Source: Ophiobolus disseminans (lineage: Eukaryota > Ascomycota > Dothideomycetes > Pleosporales > Phaeosphaeriaceae). From it: a DNA stretch of 64,000 nt. The stretch lies in assembly GCA_010093685.1 (NCBI GenBank), contig MU006216.1, positions 2,288,487-2,352,486 on the forward strand, in the 5' to 3' direction. The notes below the pieces were generated by a model, which worked only from the letters and a program-made list of their open reading frames with translations, made no database searches and was not told the origin of the DNA. Positions 1-11,402 of this stretch are shown here, one piece after another. Positions within the stretch are counted from its first letter, which is position 1; every line of letters begins with the position of its first letter. The position numbers were made by a program, and so were the translations under genes.

Positions 1-1
1 C

Positions 2-478
2 ACACAGCCGGAACCAGGTCACTACACGACGAAGGTGCAGCCGTGGACGCCAAACACACCGGAGACTACGCAATCGCCGCCAAGCTCGTCCTGCCATGAC
101 TCATCAACGGCCCCTATCGAGAATGTATCTTATGCACAGCAACCTGATGAGACACGAGCTGAGGAGTCGCCAATGACACCGGAGTCTGTCAAAACTTCAT
201 CAGCGCCCCCTCCCGTCTTCGATCCAGCGGCAAAGAAAGGCCACGTCTTTGATTCAAGCCCGATGCATCCATACGATTGTTCTGCTGACATGGCTACGTC
301 CGTTTCCGACTCCACGAATCTGCGCTACATTGATGTAGGAGCGAGACGGGAGTGGATTAACAGCATGCTATACTACATTGGGAGTGAGCTTGGAATCAAG
401 AAAGCACTGGCTGTTCCGTATGTGGAAGGGTTCTTGCCAATTGTGAAGCCGAGAGTTGATGAAATCCTTGGACGATAA
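2..478 (+). CDS. 3' end of an unidentified gene (partial)
   Basis: The reading frame is open from the left edge of the window and ends at TAA 476-478, so this is the last about 158 codons of a gene that starts outside. The first half is Pro/Ser/Thr/Glu-rich and looks disordered. The last 50 residues are more ordered, with a motif ARREWINSMLYYIGSELGIK followed by a short hydrophobic and basic tail. I do not recognise a family. The GTG at 35 is an internal valine, not a start. An intron inside the visible part cannot be excluded, but none is needed to keep the frame open. Confidence 0.55.
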   Translation, partial: TQPEPGHYTTKVQPWTPNTPETTQSPPSSSCHDSSTAPIENVSYAQQPDETRAEESPMTPESVKTSSAPPPVFDPAAKKGHVFDSSPMHPYDCSADMATSVSDSTNLRYIDVGARREWINSMLYYIGSELGIKKALAVPYVEGFLPIVKPRVDEILGR

Positions 479-1233
479 CACAAGATGCTACCTGTTCTCG
501 CCTTGAAGGGGTCTTGTACTTTTCATTGGTTGTCAGGGCTGGTCCTTTTCCTTTTACAACCTTGTAATCGTTGTTTTTGTTGAGAATAGCTGGGTTCAGT
601 CCAGGGTAGAAGGTGCTTGGGAATCACATGATGTGCTAGTGTGGCAGGCACTGCCCGGTAGGCGATGGCACCCACCACAACAGTGTGAGTCTGTGACAAC
701 ACAACACGATAGTCAATACAATACGTTGCAGCCACCCCGCCTTGTCCCTCCCCCCACTCGGTTATCCATGGTAGTCATACTACCAGAGGGACCTTGTTCC
801 AATAGTTTTTGTCGATAACGGCCTTTCTCGCTTTTGTATACCCTCCGCATCACTGTCCACCGTCTTTACTGAGTCTAGTATCAACAAGTGATTCTCACCC
901 CGGAGTTCGGCATTTTTCTTTCCAGCTGTGTTGCCGTCAATTCATATTGTGCTGATGCACCCTGGGAAATGTCGGCGCATTGCTAGCGTACTGGTACTCA
1001 TCCAAGTGCGCAACTCACTCAACGAAGACCTGTCACGAGGCATGCTTCAAGTGGAGTACAAAAAGGTGGAGACAATTGTTGCTTTCGCTTGGTACGTCAC
1101 CGCCAAGACAAAAGTGTTGTTTATCAACACAGGCCATATTTCTTCCAATACCGCATTTGCAACTCACGCATTATCACCCGGTTTGCTCCACAAGACTTTG
1201 CATTAAGATTCGTCATCCCCATATTCAAGCGAT
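479..1233. other. intergenic, no gene seen
   Basis: Small overlapping reading frames on both strands have no protein-like composition or recognisable motif. The pyrimidine-rich stretch at about 740-920 could be the promoter of the following gene. Confidence 0.4.
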
Positions 1234-1835
1234 ATGGCGGACCACCAGACTATGTAAGCACCACGAACAAGCGTTGCCGACTGAGAATGCAGACTAATCG
1301 CATCAGAATGGCGCACAACCAGCGCAACTCACCCTTACTTCGGCTACCTGCAGAGCTTCGCAACTCCATTTACCAGTACGCTCTTAGCTCGTCCAAAGTC
1401 GTCGTCCATCTTCCACTCGGCGATCCGCTTTACCGCGGCAGTAGGCTACCTGTGTCGCTGCGCTTCTTAACCACGTGCCGGCAAATCTACCACGAGACCC
1501 GCGACATCTTCTGGGCTTCCGCAACTTTCGAATTCCGCGATCACTGCCATCTCCATGAATTTGTTGAACATATCGCCGCGCCGAAGAAAACCGCGCTGAT
1601 CACGTCGATCGAAATCAACGTTGCTACAGCGTACGGTTTCAAGAACGAAGTACCTGCAGTCAAGGACAGTCTACCGTCGCTGCAGAGAGTGCATGTGCAG
1701 CGGCCACTGAAGATAGGAGACTCCGGAACGCTGAACTTGCTGCTTGTGGGGTTGCAGAAGGACGCTACCATGCAAGAAGTGGGCGCTACATATGGATGGT
1801 CGTTAAACTATAGTTTCGATTGGCTAAACATGTGA
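1234..1835 (+). CDS. F-box-like / 2EXR-DUF7730-type protein, paralog 1
   Basis: Two exons: 1234-1253 and 1307-1835, 182 residues. The donor GTAAGC at 1254 and the acceptor CAG at 1304-1306 give a phase-2 intron of 53 nt with a GACTAAT-like branch site. I preferred this model over an unspliced start because five other genes in the window show the same short first exon and phase-2 intron. The core LLRLPAELRNSIYQYAL starts near residue 17, followed by FLTTCRQIYHETRDIFW and ALITSIEI. This pattern is typical of small fungal proteins annotated as F-box-like, 2EXR or DUF7730, a family greatly expanded in Pleosporales. Molecular function is unknown; an F-box-like adaptor role is only suggested by the LPxEL helix. 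The frame is intact. Confidence 0.65.
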
Positions 1836-2221
1836 GCATGAAGTGTTACCGGGTCATGTGGGTGAATGTATCAGAATATGGAGCATTATAAAGTTTGTGT
1901 CTCGTCTTGGAGGACACAGCTGGTGATCGTGCATCATGGTCGGGCAATGGCGCATGAGTTTGGCACTACTTTGGCTGATAGGGCTTATGTGGTGGTAGGT
2001 GCCTGCATCAGCAAATTAAGCAGAGTGGGCATAACGCCGGCGTTATCATTGCTTATCCCGTTGCCCTTACTCCTCGCAAACTGTTGCACGTTATATACCT
2101 TCAAGCTACAACAGCGAGAAGGTCGGCCTTTTTGCATGCAATAGTTATGAGCCCGGCTGCAACCTAGGATTGTTCTCACCTACTGCTGCAATCGTCACTC
2201 TGCTCGAGTCGCACGTTGCTA
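1836..2221. other. junction between paralog 1 and the retrotransposon; no gene seen
   Basis: This stretch should contain the left LTR of the copia element. I found no sequence here matching the right LTR (7241-7435), apart from a nine-base TGTTCTCAC near 2173 that also occurs near the right LTR end and may be chance. The left boundary of the element is therefore not defined. Confidence 0.4.
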
Positions 2222-2325
2222 TACCGCGTCCACCACAACGCACCATTACCGCGTCCACCACAACGCACCATTACCGCGTCCACCACAACGCACCACCTGT
2301 TACCGCGTCCACCCACGACGCACAT
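2222..2325 (+). repeat. 25-bp tandem array in the gag leader, four copies
   Basis: Copies lie at 2222-2246, 2247-2271, 2272-2300 (4 nt longer at its end) and 2301-2325 (diverged). The unit begins TACCGCGTCCACCACAACGC. Copies 1 and 2 are identical. The array ends 48 nt before the gag ATG at 2374. Confidence 0.9.
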
Positions 2326-2373
2326 TGCCTGGATCTCTGCTCGAATCCAATCATACACGACTATAGCCTCAAC

Positions 2374-5300
2374 ATGGCTACTGAGTCTGATCCGGCGGTG
2401 ACGCGTGTCACTGTCATCCTCAACACACCAGACAACTGGTTTACCTGGTTGTTTATACGCCGAGACATTGCCAACCGCCACGGTCTCTGGCAATACATCA
2501 ATCCTGACGTAGCTAGGGAGCTTCTCCCTGAGCTAACAGAGGCTACTGAGCCTCAACTCATTGACTACAAGGCTGGAGCTATCAGGCTCTCTGACCTGAC
2601 TGCAGATGACCGAGAGTCCTACCGATGGGAATGCGACCGATGGGAGCGCCGCCGCTCTGAGTACCGCACCCAGAAGAAGGCCTTGGCTGACCTGAACACG
2701 GACATCAGCAAGACTATTGCTGTACGCCACATACACCTGATCAAGGACCACAAGACACCATACAACCGACTGGTTGCTCTTAAGAAGTTCCTTTGTCCAA
2801 CAGATGCAACTCGCCGCCACAAGCTTGCTGACAAGTACAACGCTCTTAAGACCGCTCCACGAGCCGCAAAGAAGGTCGAACAATGGCTAGCTGACTGGAC
2901 ATACATCACAGCTCAAGGCAAGGCTGTTAGCCTACCTGAGACTGACAGCAACCGACCACAAGAGGACTTTCTGATTGCCTGCAAAGCACTTGATCAAGAG
3001 TATGCCACATCCTGCCTACGTGAGATCTTCAAGCATGAAGCGCGAGGCACCACTACTGAGATCTCATCCCTGGAGACGTACGTTGCTGAGATGACCACCT
3101 ACTTACGCCGCACAAAGCCTCACTCCACAGGTCTGGCTGTATCTGCTACGGAGCTTGAAGCCGCAAACCTAGCTGAGCCTCAGATACCAAAGGGCAATTG
3201 AGGTCGTGGTAATCGTGACAGTACACGACCAACGCCTACCTGCATCTGTGGAGAGAAGCACTGGTACACTGACTGCTTCATCCTCAATACACGCCACCCA
3301 GAACGTCCAAAGACCTTTCAGCCTACAGCTGAGGCTGTACGCAAGGTTGAACAAGCACGAAAGGACCCTAGGATCAATGCACGCATCAAGACTGCTCTTG
3401 AGAGGTGGGCAGCCCGCCACCCTCACAGCGCTGCACAGAATGCTGGATCATTACAAATTGATGACGGCAAGCCACCTGCAAACACTAACACCTTTGTGAT
3501 ATCAACTGGCCCACAGCTTGAGCCTCTTGGCTACGACGGCCACGACGGCCACGACGGTCATGACAGCAACGACGTCCAAGACGTCATCGCGACTGACGCA
3601 CACACTGAGCCTGCGAGTGAGCTCACTGTACTGGCCATGGAAGACACCAACCAGACTGAGCTACTCAACCGATGGATCGTTGATCCAGGATCGAATACAC
3701 ACGTTGTCAACACAGAGGCATGGAAAGGCTGGAAGAGGACAAACAATAATCCAGATCGTCGTACTCTCAATGCTGGCAACAGCTGTATTCTCATTACAGC
3801 TTGGGGTACAATGGAAATTATTGCTCGTACACCACATGGACAGCTGACGCTGGAGCTAACGCACGTTGCGTATGTCAAAGGCTTCCTCACAAGCGTCCTG
3901 GGACTTGCTCGCTGCCGGACAGAGTCAATCCACTTTGACTCTGGCCGCGACGTCCTGTACATGCACCAGCCATCAAACATCATTGCGCAACTCGAGTACA
4001 ACGGAGGACACTGGCTGATAGATGCTAAGCCATCACATCGACCGCCGCTATCGCTTCTACAATCACCGCTGAGTACGTTTGGGACGTCATACCGCCCGTT
4101 GTACGCGCCAAAGCCTACTAACGTTGTCAATCGACGTGCGACTCATCAGACTTGGGGCCACCCAGGTCGAAAGGCAGTTGACCAGCTTGAATCAAACGTC
4201 ACTGGCGTTTAGCTGACAGGAGATCACATGGAATGTCTCTGCCAGATATGTATTGAAGCTCGCATGACACACATCATCTCAAGGCGCCCAGCTGAGAGCC
4301 GTGCACAACGATCATTCTATCGAATTGCAATTGACCTCATCTACATCATCCCAGTGGGAGAGGAGTGTATAGATGGCAGCAAGTATGCTCTACACTCTGT
4401 GGACGAGCACTCAAGGTGGCATGAAATTGCTACAATCAAGCAAAAGGACAAGCCAACACTCACACGCTGGTTCATGGCTTTGATCCGCAAGATCCAGCGC
4501 GTGTACAACACTGACGTGGTCGCCATTCGATGCGACAATGAGAGGGGATTTGGCAACAATCTCATCAACACTACTAAGGAGCTGGGCATGCTATATGAGC
4601 CAGCCCCAGCCGGCACAAAGGAACCAAATGGCCTCATTGAGCGCGCAGGCGGAGTTCTCACTCAGCGAGCTCGCGCTATGCGCATACATGCCAACCTGCC
4701 AAAGGACCTATCACATGAGATGTATTGCACCACCGCGTACATCCTCAATCGCACGCCTACCAAAGCACTTGGCTGGAAGACACCGTACGAGGTTGTATGG
4801 GGACGAAAGCCACTCGTCGCCCATATGAGGCCTATCGGCTGTCGCGCCTACGTCTACAACCGCGACCTGAGAGCTGCTGACAAGCTTGAATTGCGCACTC
4901 TCATCGGCCACCTTGTTGGCTACCAAGGCACCAATATCTTCCGCATATGGCTGCCTACAAAGGATATTGTCATTGTCACACGCGACGTCGTATTCGAACC
5001 TACGCTCTTCTTTGATGGAATAGCTAGCTACGCCTCTACGCCAGTGATCGAGGAGGTAATCGAGCTACTCGAGTACCCAGAGATGCCACAGAACGACGAT
5101 ATCAGCATCGAGGACCTGTTGACAGCTCGTCAGCGCGATAGCCACACAGCACCTGTGACCTCAGCTCCGAGAGCTGGAGGCTCCCAGGTGGGGGGTGAGA
5201 TGGCCGACGACGACGCATCCGAATCAACCCAGCAACAGCTGCCAACTCCTGGACCGTCTGAAGAGGGCTACACGCCTATGGTACCTGAGGGCTATCGCCG

Positions 5301-7185
5301 TCGAGGAGACAGAGCACCGCTGGACGTCAATCTCAACCCCAATGACACCAGTCTGATCATCTCAGGCAAGCGCATTCAAAAGCAGAAAGACCTGAACAAC
5401 TTTGCGATCCAGTCCTATGCTGAGAGGCTAGGACCTGAGCCTCTCCTCGATTACCTGCAAGCGTTCTCAACTGAGATCCACTCAATACATACAACAGCAG
5501 ATGGAATACCACGAATCCATCAATCACAGCTGCCGCCTCCACCAAAGGCAGTAAAGCAGCTCAACACACACATGTTTGGCAATCAATTCCGACGCGCTAT
5601 AGAGAGTGAATGGCAACAACTACGTGCCAAAGACGTCTTTGGCCAGACAGATCAGTCAAAGGCAACTGCAGACGCCGAGGTGCTGCCTCTGATGTGGATC
5701 TTCACATACAAGACAGACGGAGATGGATATCTCTCACGCTTCAAGGCTCGACTTGTTGTCCGAGGCAACCTCCAAGCTCCACTTGACAACACGTACGCTG
5801 CTACACTTGCAATCCGCAACTTCCGCGCTCTTATTGCAATTGCCAACTACTTTGATCTTGAACTAAAGCAGTACGACGTTCCTACTGCCTTCTTGAACGC
5901 AAAGATCAACCGCAAGCTATACGCTGAAACACCTGAGGCCTTCCGCCATATTGAAGGCGAGATTATGCTGGTACTCCGCGCCCTGTACGGCCTGAAGGAG
6001 TCACCAGTCCTATGGTACAATGAGCTACGTCGACAGCTTGTCAAGCTAGGCCTAAAACCAGTTGAAGGCTTTCCCTGCCTGTACACGAGCCAATGGCTCA
6101 TCCTCTTTGTCTATGTTGACGACATTGTTATGGCGTTTCATCGATTAAACGTCCATCTCCACAGGTCCTTTGAGAAGGACCTGGTGGATCTATACAACAT
6201 CAAGGCTATGGGAGACCTTACTTGGTTCCTTGGCATCCGCATTGTCCGCGATCGAGCACTGCACAAGACCTGGCTGGTCCAAGACGCTTTCATTGACAAG
6301 GTGTGCTCTCAATACAGCATTGAGTCTGTGGGCAAGGCTCCAGACGTCCCGCTGACAGAGAACTGGCTGCCGCAGTCCACAGAGGAGACTGACACTGCTC
6401 AAACAAAGCTCTACCAACAACTTGTTGGTTCCCTCGCATACATTGCTGTCTGGGGCAGACCTGACGTCGCTCGAACGCACGTTGTCTTTGCCTGCCACCT
6501 CACAAACCCAGGACAGTCTCACGTCTCAAAGATCCGCCAGACCTGGCGCTACCTGCTCAGTACAAAGGCTCTTGCTCTCGAAGCCTCTGCCAGCGCGCAG
6601 GACATGACTGAGTACCTATCTGACAATCCAACATACCGCGATCCTCTCTTCTTTGGATCATCTGATGCCTCGTACGCCAACGAGCCTGAGACTCGCCGGA
6701 GCTCTCAGGGATACGCCTTCAAGTTTGGAGGACTTATGATTGACTGGAAATCAACTGTACAACGCACAGTCACAAAATCAACCACTGAGTCTGAGCTACT
6801 CTTGCTCTCTCTTGCTGCCTCGCAGATGGAAGAGTGGATGCGTTTCTTTGCTGGCATCAACCTCACGCTTGACTGCACGCCTACAATTTGGTGCAACAAC
6901 CAGCAGACTGTTGGTATTGTCACAAAGGAGCACGACAAGCTTCACACAAAAGTCAAACACGTTGACATCCACCAGCTCTGGATTTGACAGGAGGTTACTG
7001 CTTCACGCATCAACGTCAAATGGGTACCTACAGATCATATGCCTGCTGACGGACTCACAAAGATCTTACCCAAGCAGAAGTTTACAGAGTTTGTCTGCCA
7101 GCTTGGCCTTGTTGACATCACTGAGCGCCTGAAGGGCCTACATCAGGCTGATGGGGACGACCTTGACGCTCTGTATATACACTGA
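2374..7185 (+). pseudogene. copia gag-pol polyprotein with three in-frame stops
   Basis: Gag occupies 2374-3198. A stop TGA at 3199-3201 precedes a knuckle with pattern C-x-C-x3-H-x4-C (about 3241-3276). The protease active-site motif is WIVDPGSN (about 3673). The GAG-pre-integrase motif HQTWGHPG comes just before a second stop, TAG 4210-4212. The integrase core shows the Asp-Asp-Glu set in IDLIYI, RCDNERG and NGLIERA. The reverse transcriptase has YVDDI near 6112-6126, and RNase H shows SSDASYAN and TKSTTESE. A third stop, TGA 6985-6987, lies inside the terminal region, which then continues in the same frame with ADGLTKIL to 7183-7185. Each stop is one C-to-T change from a sense codon (CGA or CAG). 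No frameshift is seen, so decay is recent or mutation-biased. Confidence 0.85.
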
Positions 7186-7240
7186 TACTGATCAGCTGTC
7201 GTGTACTCACTGCCTTTAAGTCCATGCCAGCTGGGGGGTG

Positions 7241-7435
7241 TGTCACGGTTTGAGGTGTCTACTGCCTCACCTGCAATTGCACCTTGCTTATATGGTAGCG
7301 AGTTGCGACTACCTACATTGAACTAGCGCTGCCCACAGCCACATATCTACATATACAGTTTGTAGCTTCACTCAATACAACCTCAGTTCAATCCTTCAAT
7401 TCTTCCTGTATATGCGCTGTTCTCACATCGCGACA
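7241..7435 (+). repeat. right LTR of the copia element
   Basis: About 195 bp beginning TGTCACGG and ending CGCGACA, an imperfect terminal inverted repeat (TGTCACG against TGTCGCG). It starts right after the polypurine tract CTGGGGGGTG. The end could be two bases further (ACACA). No matching left copy was found, so LTR divergence cannot be measured. Confidence 0.7.
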
Positions 7436-7662
7436 CAAACCCTTGTCATACTTGTCGGAGTCGGGCTTCTTTCATCCAAGAGTTTGCTGGAGAATAGTGT
7501 ATCTCCCTGAAAGCACGCCAGTCCACCGTTCGTACCTGCTTGAAGTCAGCCGAGCTAGTGCTTAGCTTCAAGCTAGCGCCCTCTGTGACTTCCAGTTTGG
7601 GGCCACCCCTATCACTGAACAGTCCCTCTCAACTCAGTCCTCAATCTCTCACCACTTCGACA

Positions 7663-8341
7663 ATGACGGCCCCCACTCTCGAGAAACCTCACTACGAGCG
7701 CATGTCAGTACTCCCCTACCCACGATATCACCTCCATTCACTAACACCTTCCAAACACATCCACCAACAGACTGAACTTACCTCTACTCCGCCTCCCACC
7801 CGAACTTCGGAATGCGATCTATCGACACGCTTTCACGTGTGATTCGGTCCTGGTGCAGCCCGACAAGTCGTTCCGCACATTAACATGGGGCTTCCATAGC
7901 TCTATGGGCTTCCTCATGACGTGCCGCCAAGTGTACGACGAGGCTTACAAACTTTTCTTCACCATCGTCACCTTCGATCTCGGTCTTCTCAGCAATATCG
8001 CGGAACCTTCTCTGCCGATAGCATGCGACAAATCAGCACTGATAACAAGTATCGAGATTGAGTCATCGGTGGCACTGTCAGTGTACTTGCAAATCGAGTA
8101 CACCGATACCTTCCTGCATGCTGTGTATGCTGATATTTTCCTGGGTGCTGAGTCAAGAGGATGGAAAGAAGTGTTTGAAGAAGCTAATTTCTTGGCGCTG
8201 GAACGTGTGCAAGTTAAGGGCACCGTGCAGTCGCATTTCGATGTCATTACAACACCTCTTGATATCAAGAATAGTTTGAGAATAGCTTTTGGGAAGAACG
8301 ACTTGGAAATCACTTTTGTGGGATATGGTGCGGGTTCGTGA
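7663..8341 (+). CDS. F-box-like / 2EXR-DUF7730-type protein, paralog 2
   Basis: Exons 7663-7703 (41 nt) and 7771-8341, 203 residues. Donor GTCAGT at 7704, acceptor CAACAG ending at 7770, phase 2. Splicing is required: the LPLLRLPPELRNAIYRHAF core starts right after the junction in a different frame from the first exon. It is followed by GFLMTCRQVYDEAYKLFF, TFDLG and SALITSIEI, aligning with paralog 1. The last third is rich in aromatic and acidic residues. Function is unknown; see paralog 1 for the family. It begins 228 bp after the right LTR of the retrotransposon. No damage is seen. Confidence 0.7.
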
Positions 8342-8611
8342 CGAACTCTCTGGCCTGGATGCGGTCGCTCGGATGAGTTGTGTGGAGGGCAAAATGTGAT
8401 TAGCGTGAAAGCCGTCAGAGAACTGTATATGATCAAACATCGGGGCCATAAACAGCCTGAATACTCTCATTATCTTATCACCTACCACCACAGGTTTCCA
8501 CTAGAAACATGAGCACAGTCAGCCCATGTACATCACAAGTAATAATATATCAAAGGCAGCATATCAAAGATAGCAATAACTCAGTCCACAACGAGCATCT
8601 TCATTGATAAC
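8342..8611. other. short intergenic gap
   Basis: Convergent 3' ends: the plus-strand paralog ends at 8341 and the minus-strand gene remnant ends at 8612. Nothing else is seen. Confidence 0.4.
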
Positions 8612-9097
8612 TCACGCCATCTTCTCGATGCTAATCTCCACCATCCTCCACACCTCCCCTCCCCTCCCCTCCCCTTCCCTCCTCCATACAATCTCCCACC
8701 CCAGGTGATTCCGCCTCATCAGCCAATTCCGCCGTGGGCCGTCATAGACGCGTACTCGTGGCGATGGGGGGACGCCGTCGAAGAGATAGGAGGGAGTAGC
8801 TATCTGTGCGAATGGAAGGCCACCATCGGGCGTTCTGCCACCGTGAGGTGCTAAGCCATCGTGAGATGATAAACCAACGTAAGTTATTCCGTCCCGTTCG
8901 ACGATGAGTTCAGACAAATCGTCTAGGGTGGACGCAGCCGCCGCAGAAGCCTCCGTCTGCGCATCTCGTCTTCTCCGCAATCTCGCACGAAGTGCATCAA
9001 GCCCAGCTTTGTCACGAAGTTCATTCGGTTTAGAAATTCGGCGAGATCGGGGTCGTCTGTGAGCCGTGATGAGGCGGTATGTGGTTGTCCAGGACAG

Positions 9098-9265
9098 CCT
9101 GCAGTGAGCCAGGACCAGCCTGCAGTGAGCCAGGACGATCCCGCAATAAGCCAGGACGATCCTGCAATGAGCCAGGACGATCCTGCAATGAGCCAGGACG
9201 ATCCTGCAATGAGCCAGGCCGAGCCTGTAGTGAACCAGAACCAGCCTATAGTGATCCAGCACGAG
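9098..9265. repeat. 21-bp minisatellite, eight copies
   Basis: Consensus starts CCTGCAATGAGCCAGGACGA on the plus strand. Copies begin at 9098, 9119, 9140, 9161, 9182, 9203, 9224 and 9245. The central copies (9161, 9182) are identical and the outer ones diverge, the usual pattern of expansion from the centre. The period is a multiple of three, so it is translatable in all frames as a seven-residue repeat. Confidence 0.9.
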
Positions 9266-9420
9266 CCTACGAAGGGGATTCCTCGCCAGCATGGCGAGAT
9301 GCCGCGACGTCGTCGCGATAGCCACCATTGTATGGGTGTGATTCAGGTTGACGTATGACTCCTGGAGGAGGCAACGTACGAGGGTCTTGTCTAGGGTCGT
9401 AGACTGGCTCGCGATATGTC

Positions 9421-9546
9421 TCGCGGTATGCCGACGCTGGGTCATAGTAGGCCGACGCTTGGTCGCGGTATGCTGGCGCTGGCCCGCAATATGCTGGCAC
9501 TGGCTCACGATGTGTCGACGCTGGGTCGCGATACAGTGGCTCCTGG
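9421..9546. repeat. 21-bp degenerate repeat, six copies
   Basis: Copies begin at 9421, 9442, 9463, 9484, 9505 and 9526 with the same 21-bp period as the neighbouring minisatellite. On the minus strand they encode variants of YRDPASA (Tyr-Arg-Asp-Pro-Ala-Ser-Ala). The two arrays share period and some positions and probably have a common origin. Confidence 0.8.
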
Positions 9547-9832
9547 CCTAGCTCACGATAAACATCGCGGCCTGTATTCCCTGCATTTGCAGGATACTTA
9601 TTTGCCTCGCCCACTGGGCGAGTTGCGTAGTCGCCTCGTCGAGGATCTATTTCGTTAGCACTGAACACTTCATTCAAGTGCAAAAGTGTTACTCACATTC
9701 CGCCTCATTGGGCGATGGGCGATATGGCTGTGAGGCCTGACCGTGATGGCCGCCCTAAGGCGAACAATTGGGTGGATAGTGCGGATCACGTGGATCACGC
9801 GGATCGCAATAGTCGCGATAGTTGCGATCCAT

Positions 9833-11402
9833 GGCGTAAGGAAGACCTCGCGCTGATTTGTTTGCGCGAAGTTGAAGTTGAGGTTGAGGGTAGTGGGGTC
9901 GAGGTGTTGGAGAGGGCGTGGAGTAAAAGTTCTATGAGCTCGAGCGAGCAAACGCGCGCAACGCTAGTGCAGAACGAGCCTGGCCCGTTACCACGGCAGC
10001 GTGAAGGTGACGTTGCCGTTGGTGAAGAGAGATTAGAGAGGGCGAGGGTCTCACCGTGAAGGAGTGCAGGCCGCTGCTGAACTGCTGTGGGTCTTGACAA
10101 CGCGACGCGGTTTATGGAATCGAACACACTTGAGGCGACCGGGCAGGTATGACTAGGGTGACGAGACGTCCACATTAATGTCCTTAGTAGACTTCAACAG
10201 ATTGGTTCAAAGGCCAAAGCTTTCGAGAAAAGGGACTACACAACCGTAGTGATGAGGAGATGGGAAGAGGTATAACGAGCAATGTGTACATATTTAACCA
10301 ATGCTTACCTTCTCTTGAAGCATACTTCCTCCTTAAGACGAAGTAAAACTGAGGAGACATCAAATGAAGCTTGCTAGCGGAAAGGCAGAACAAGTACGAG
10401 AAGAAATGACTGTCTGCGAAATAGACTCACATAAACCTCTGGTAACGAGATACTCAGCACACGACTTTGTGACGTTATAACGTTTTGTGCGAAGCGATTG
10501 ACTTGAAAAGACAAGAGGACTAACCTTTGCTTACGCAGAATTGCGGTCCAAGAAGAGACATCGTCAGCCAATACAAATCGTTAACTATCATGCCATTGCG
10601 TTACCCCACTCAGTAGTGCTTCATGCAGCCTCCTCCTATTGTCGTATCACCGTTGAGCATGAATACTAGCAACCTCTGATCTTTCACGAAGCTAAGGGTA
10701 TCATGGTTAGACTTACTGCATATTCCCAGCCTGGAGACTACCCATTTCCGCAACGCAAAGCGCCATGTCTGCCTCGACCTGCAAGTAATTTCAGCGTACA
10801 CCTATCACGGTTCTTTCGCTGTTGCCGCAATATGGATGTACATGTATTATAGCTTGTCTACCCGCAACTGGGCATGAGGGGTTAAATAAATGCACAGGCG
10901 ATGGGACACATGGGGCAGTCTGACGCGGATGAGCAGACACAACATCAGCGATATCATGAAGCTGTGTAGTCGATCAGCAAAAGCATATAGATATGGGAGG
11001 GTAGAGTGTGCTTCTTGTCATCGTCATCTCGAGTCCTCGTGCACACATCGAGTAGGGCTGCTCGCCTTGAACCTCCTCGGCGACAGTGACTATGCCGCAA
11101 TTAACGTGCTTCAAGTACCCTGATAGCATTTGGCATGTGCTGTGTGGGGTGATGATTGATCGAAGAAGAAGTCATGTCTTTCGGTTCGCTTAGACACCCA
11201 ACTTTATGCCTTTTTCGCCCAAGGCCAAACTCCATCTGATCTAGTATGGAGGTATGCGATTATCCGCCTTGTAGTCTCAAGGTAGTCTGATTAGTAAGGT
11301 GCGCGTATAGGTAGTAACAAAGAATCTTGCAATACAAAACAGGTATTGATCATACCAACTCACAGCCACTATCTACTCCCCCACTCCCCGTTCAAGCCCA
11401 TC
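9833..11402. other. gene-poor stretch of about 1.6 kb
   Basis: Only short overlapping reading frames of low-complexity or unstructured composition are present. The Arg/Ser/Pro-rich minus-strand frame at about 9795-10175 overlaps the start of the decaying gene and may be its former upstream part. I see no RNA gene, transposon or LTR copy. Confidence 0.35.

Larger units (their letters stand above)
2222..7435 (+). mobile_element. Ty1/copia LTR retrotransposon, degraded, left LTR not found
   Basis: The order gag, zinc knuckle, aspartic protease, integrase, reverse transcriptase, RNase H is that of Ty1/copia (Pseudoviridae-type) elements. A single frame runs from ATG 2374 to TGA 7183-7185 but is cut by three in-frame stops. 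A purine run (7232-7238) precedes the right LTR, as expected for a polypurine tract. The leader holds a 25-bp tandem array. With no recognisable left LTR and three nonsense codons, the copy looks non-autonomous. Coordinates cover only what I can support; the true left end may lie somewhat upstream. Confidence 0.85.
8612..9832 (-). pseudogene. decaying gene with heptad-repeat coding region
   Basis: A possible start ATG is at 9832-9830, opening with alternating Tyr/Asp/Arg/Pro residues. An in-frame TAG lies at 9757-9755. A good donor GTGAGT near 9697 and an acceptor near 9650 lead into a Tyr/Arg/Asp/Pro/Ala heptad array (9421-9546) that ends at a TAG near 9265. A different frame (last codon 8612) then carries a second heptad array and an ordered C-terminus containing SELIVERDGITYVGL and GWEIVWRR. 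The two arrays line up best if the frame shifts by one base between them. This reads as one gene broken by a nonsense codon and a frameshift, or a gene whose introns I have missed. No family recognised. Confidence 0.4.

Noticed and set aside
1089..1307. Long unspliced N-terminal extension of paralog 1
   Set aside because: It starts from a GTG-type codon and is unrelated to any paralog. The GTAAGC donor at 1254 and CAG acceptor at 1306 recreate the shared gene structure.
9098..9265. CRISPR-like array
   Set aside because: Head-to-tail 21-bp copies without spacers in a eukaryotic genome; a minisatellite.
9059..9358. Plus-strand Gln/Asp/Pro repeat protein
   Set aside because: Only the 21-bp minisatellite read in another frame; the minus-strand frames extend into ordered sequence, this one does not.
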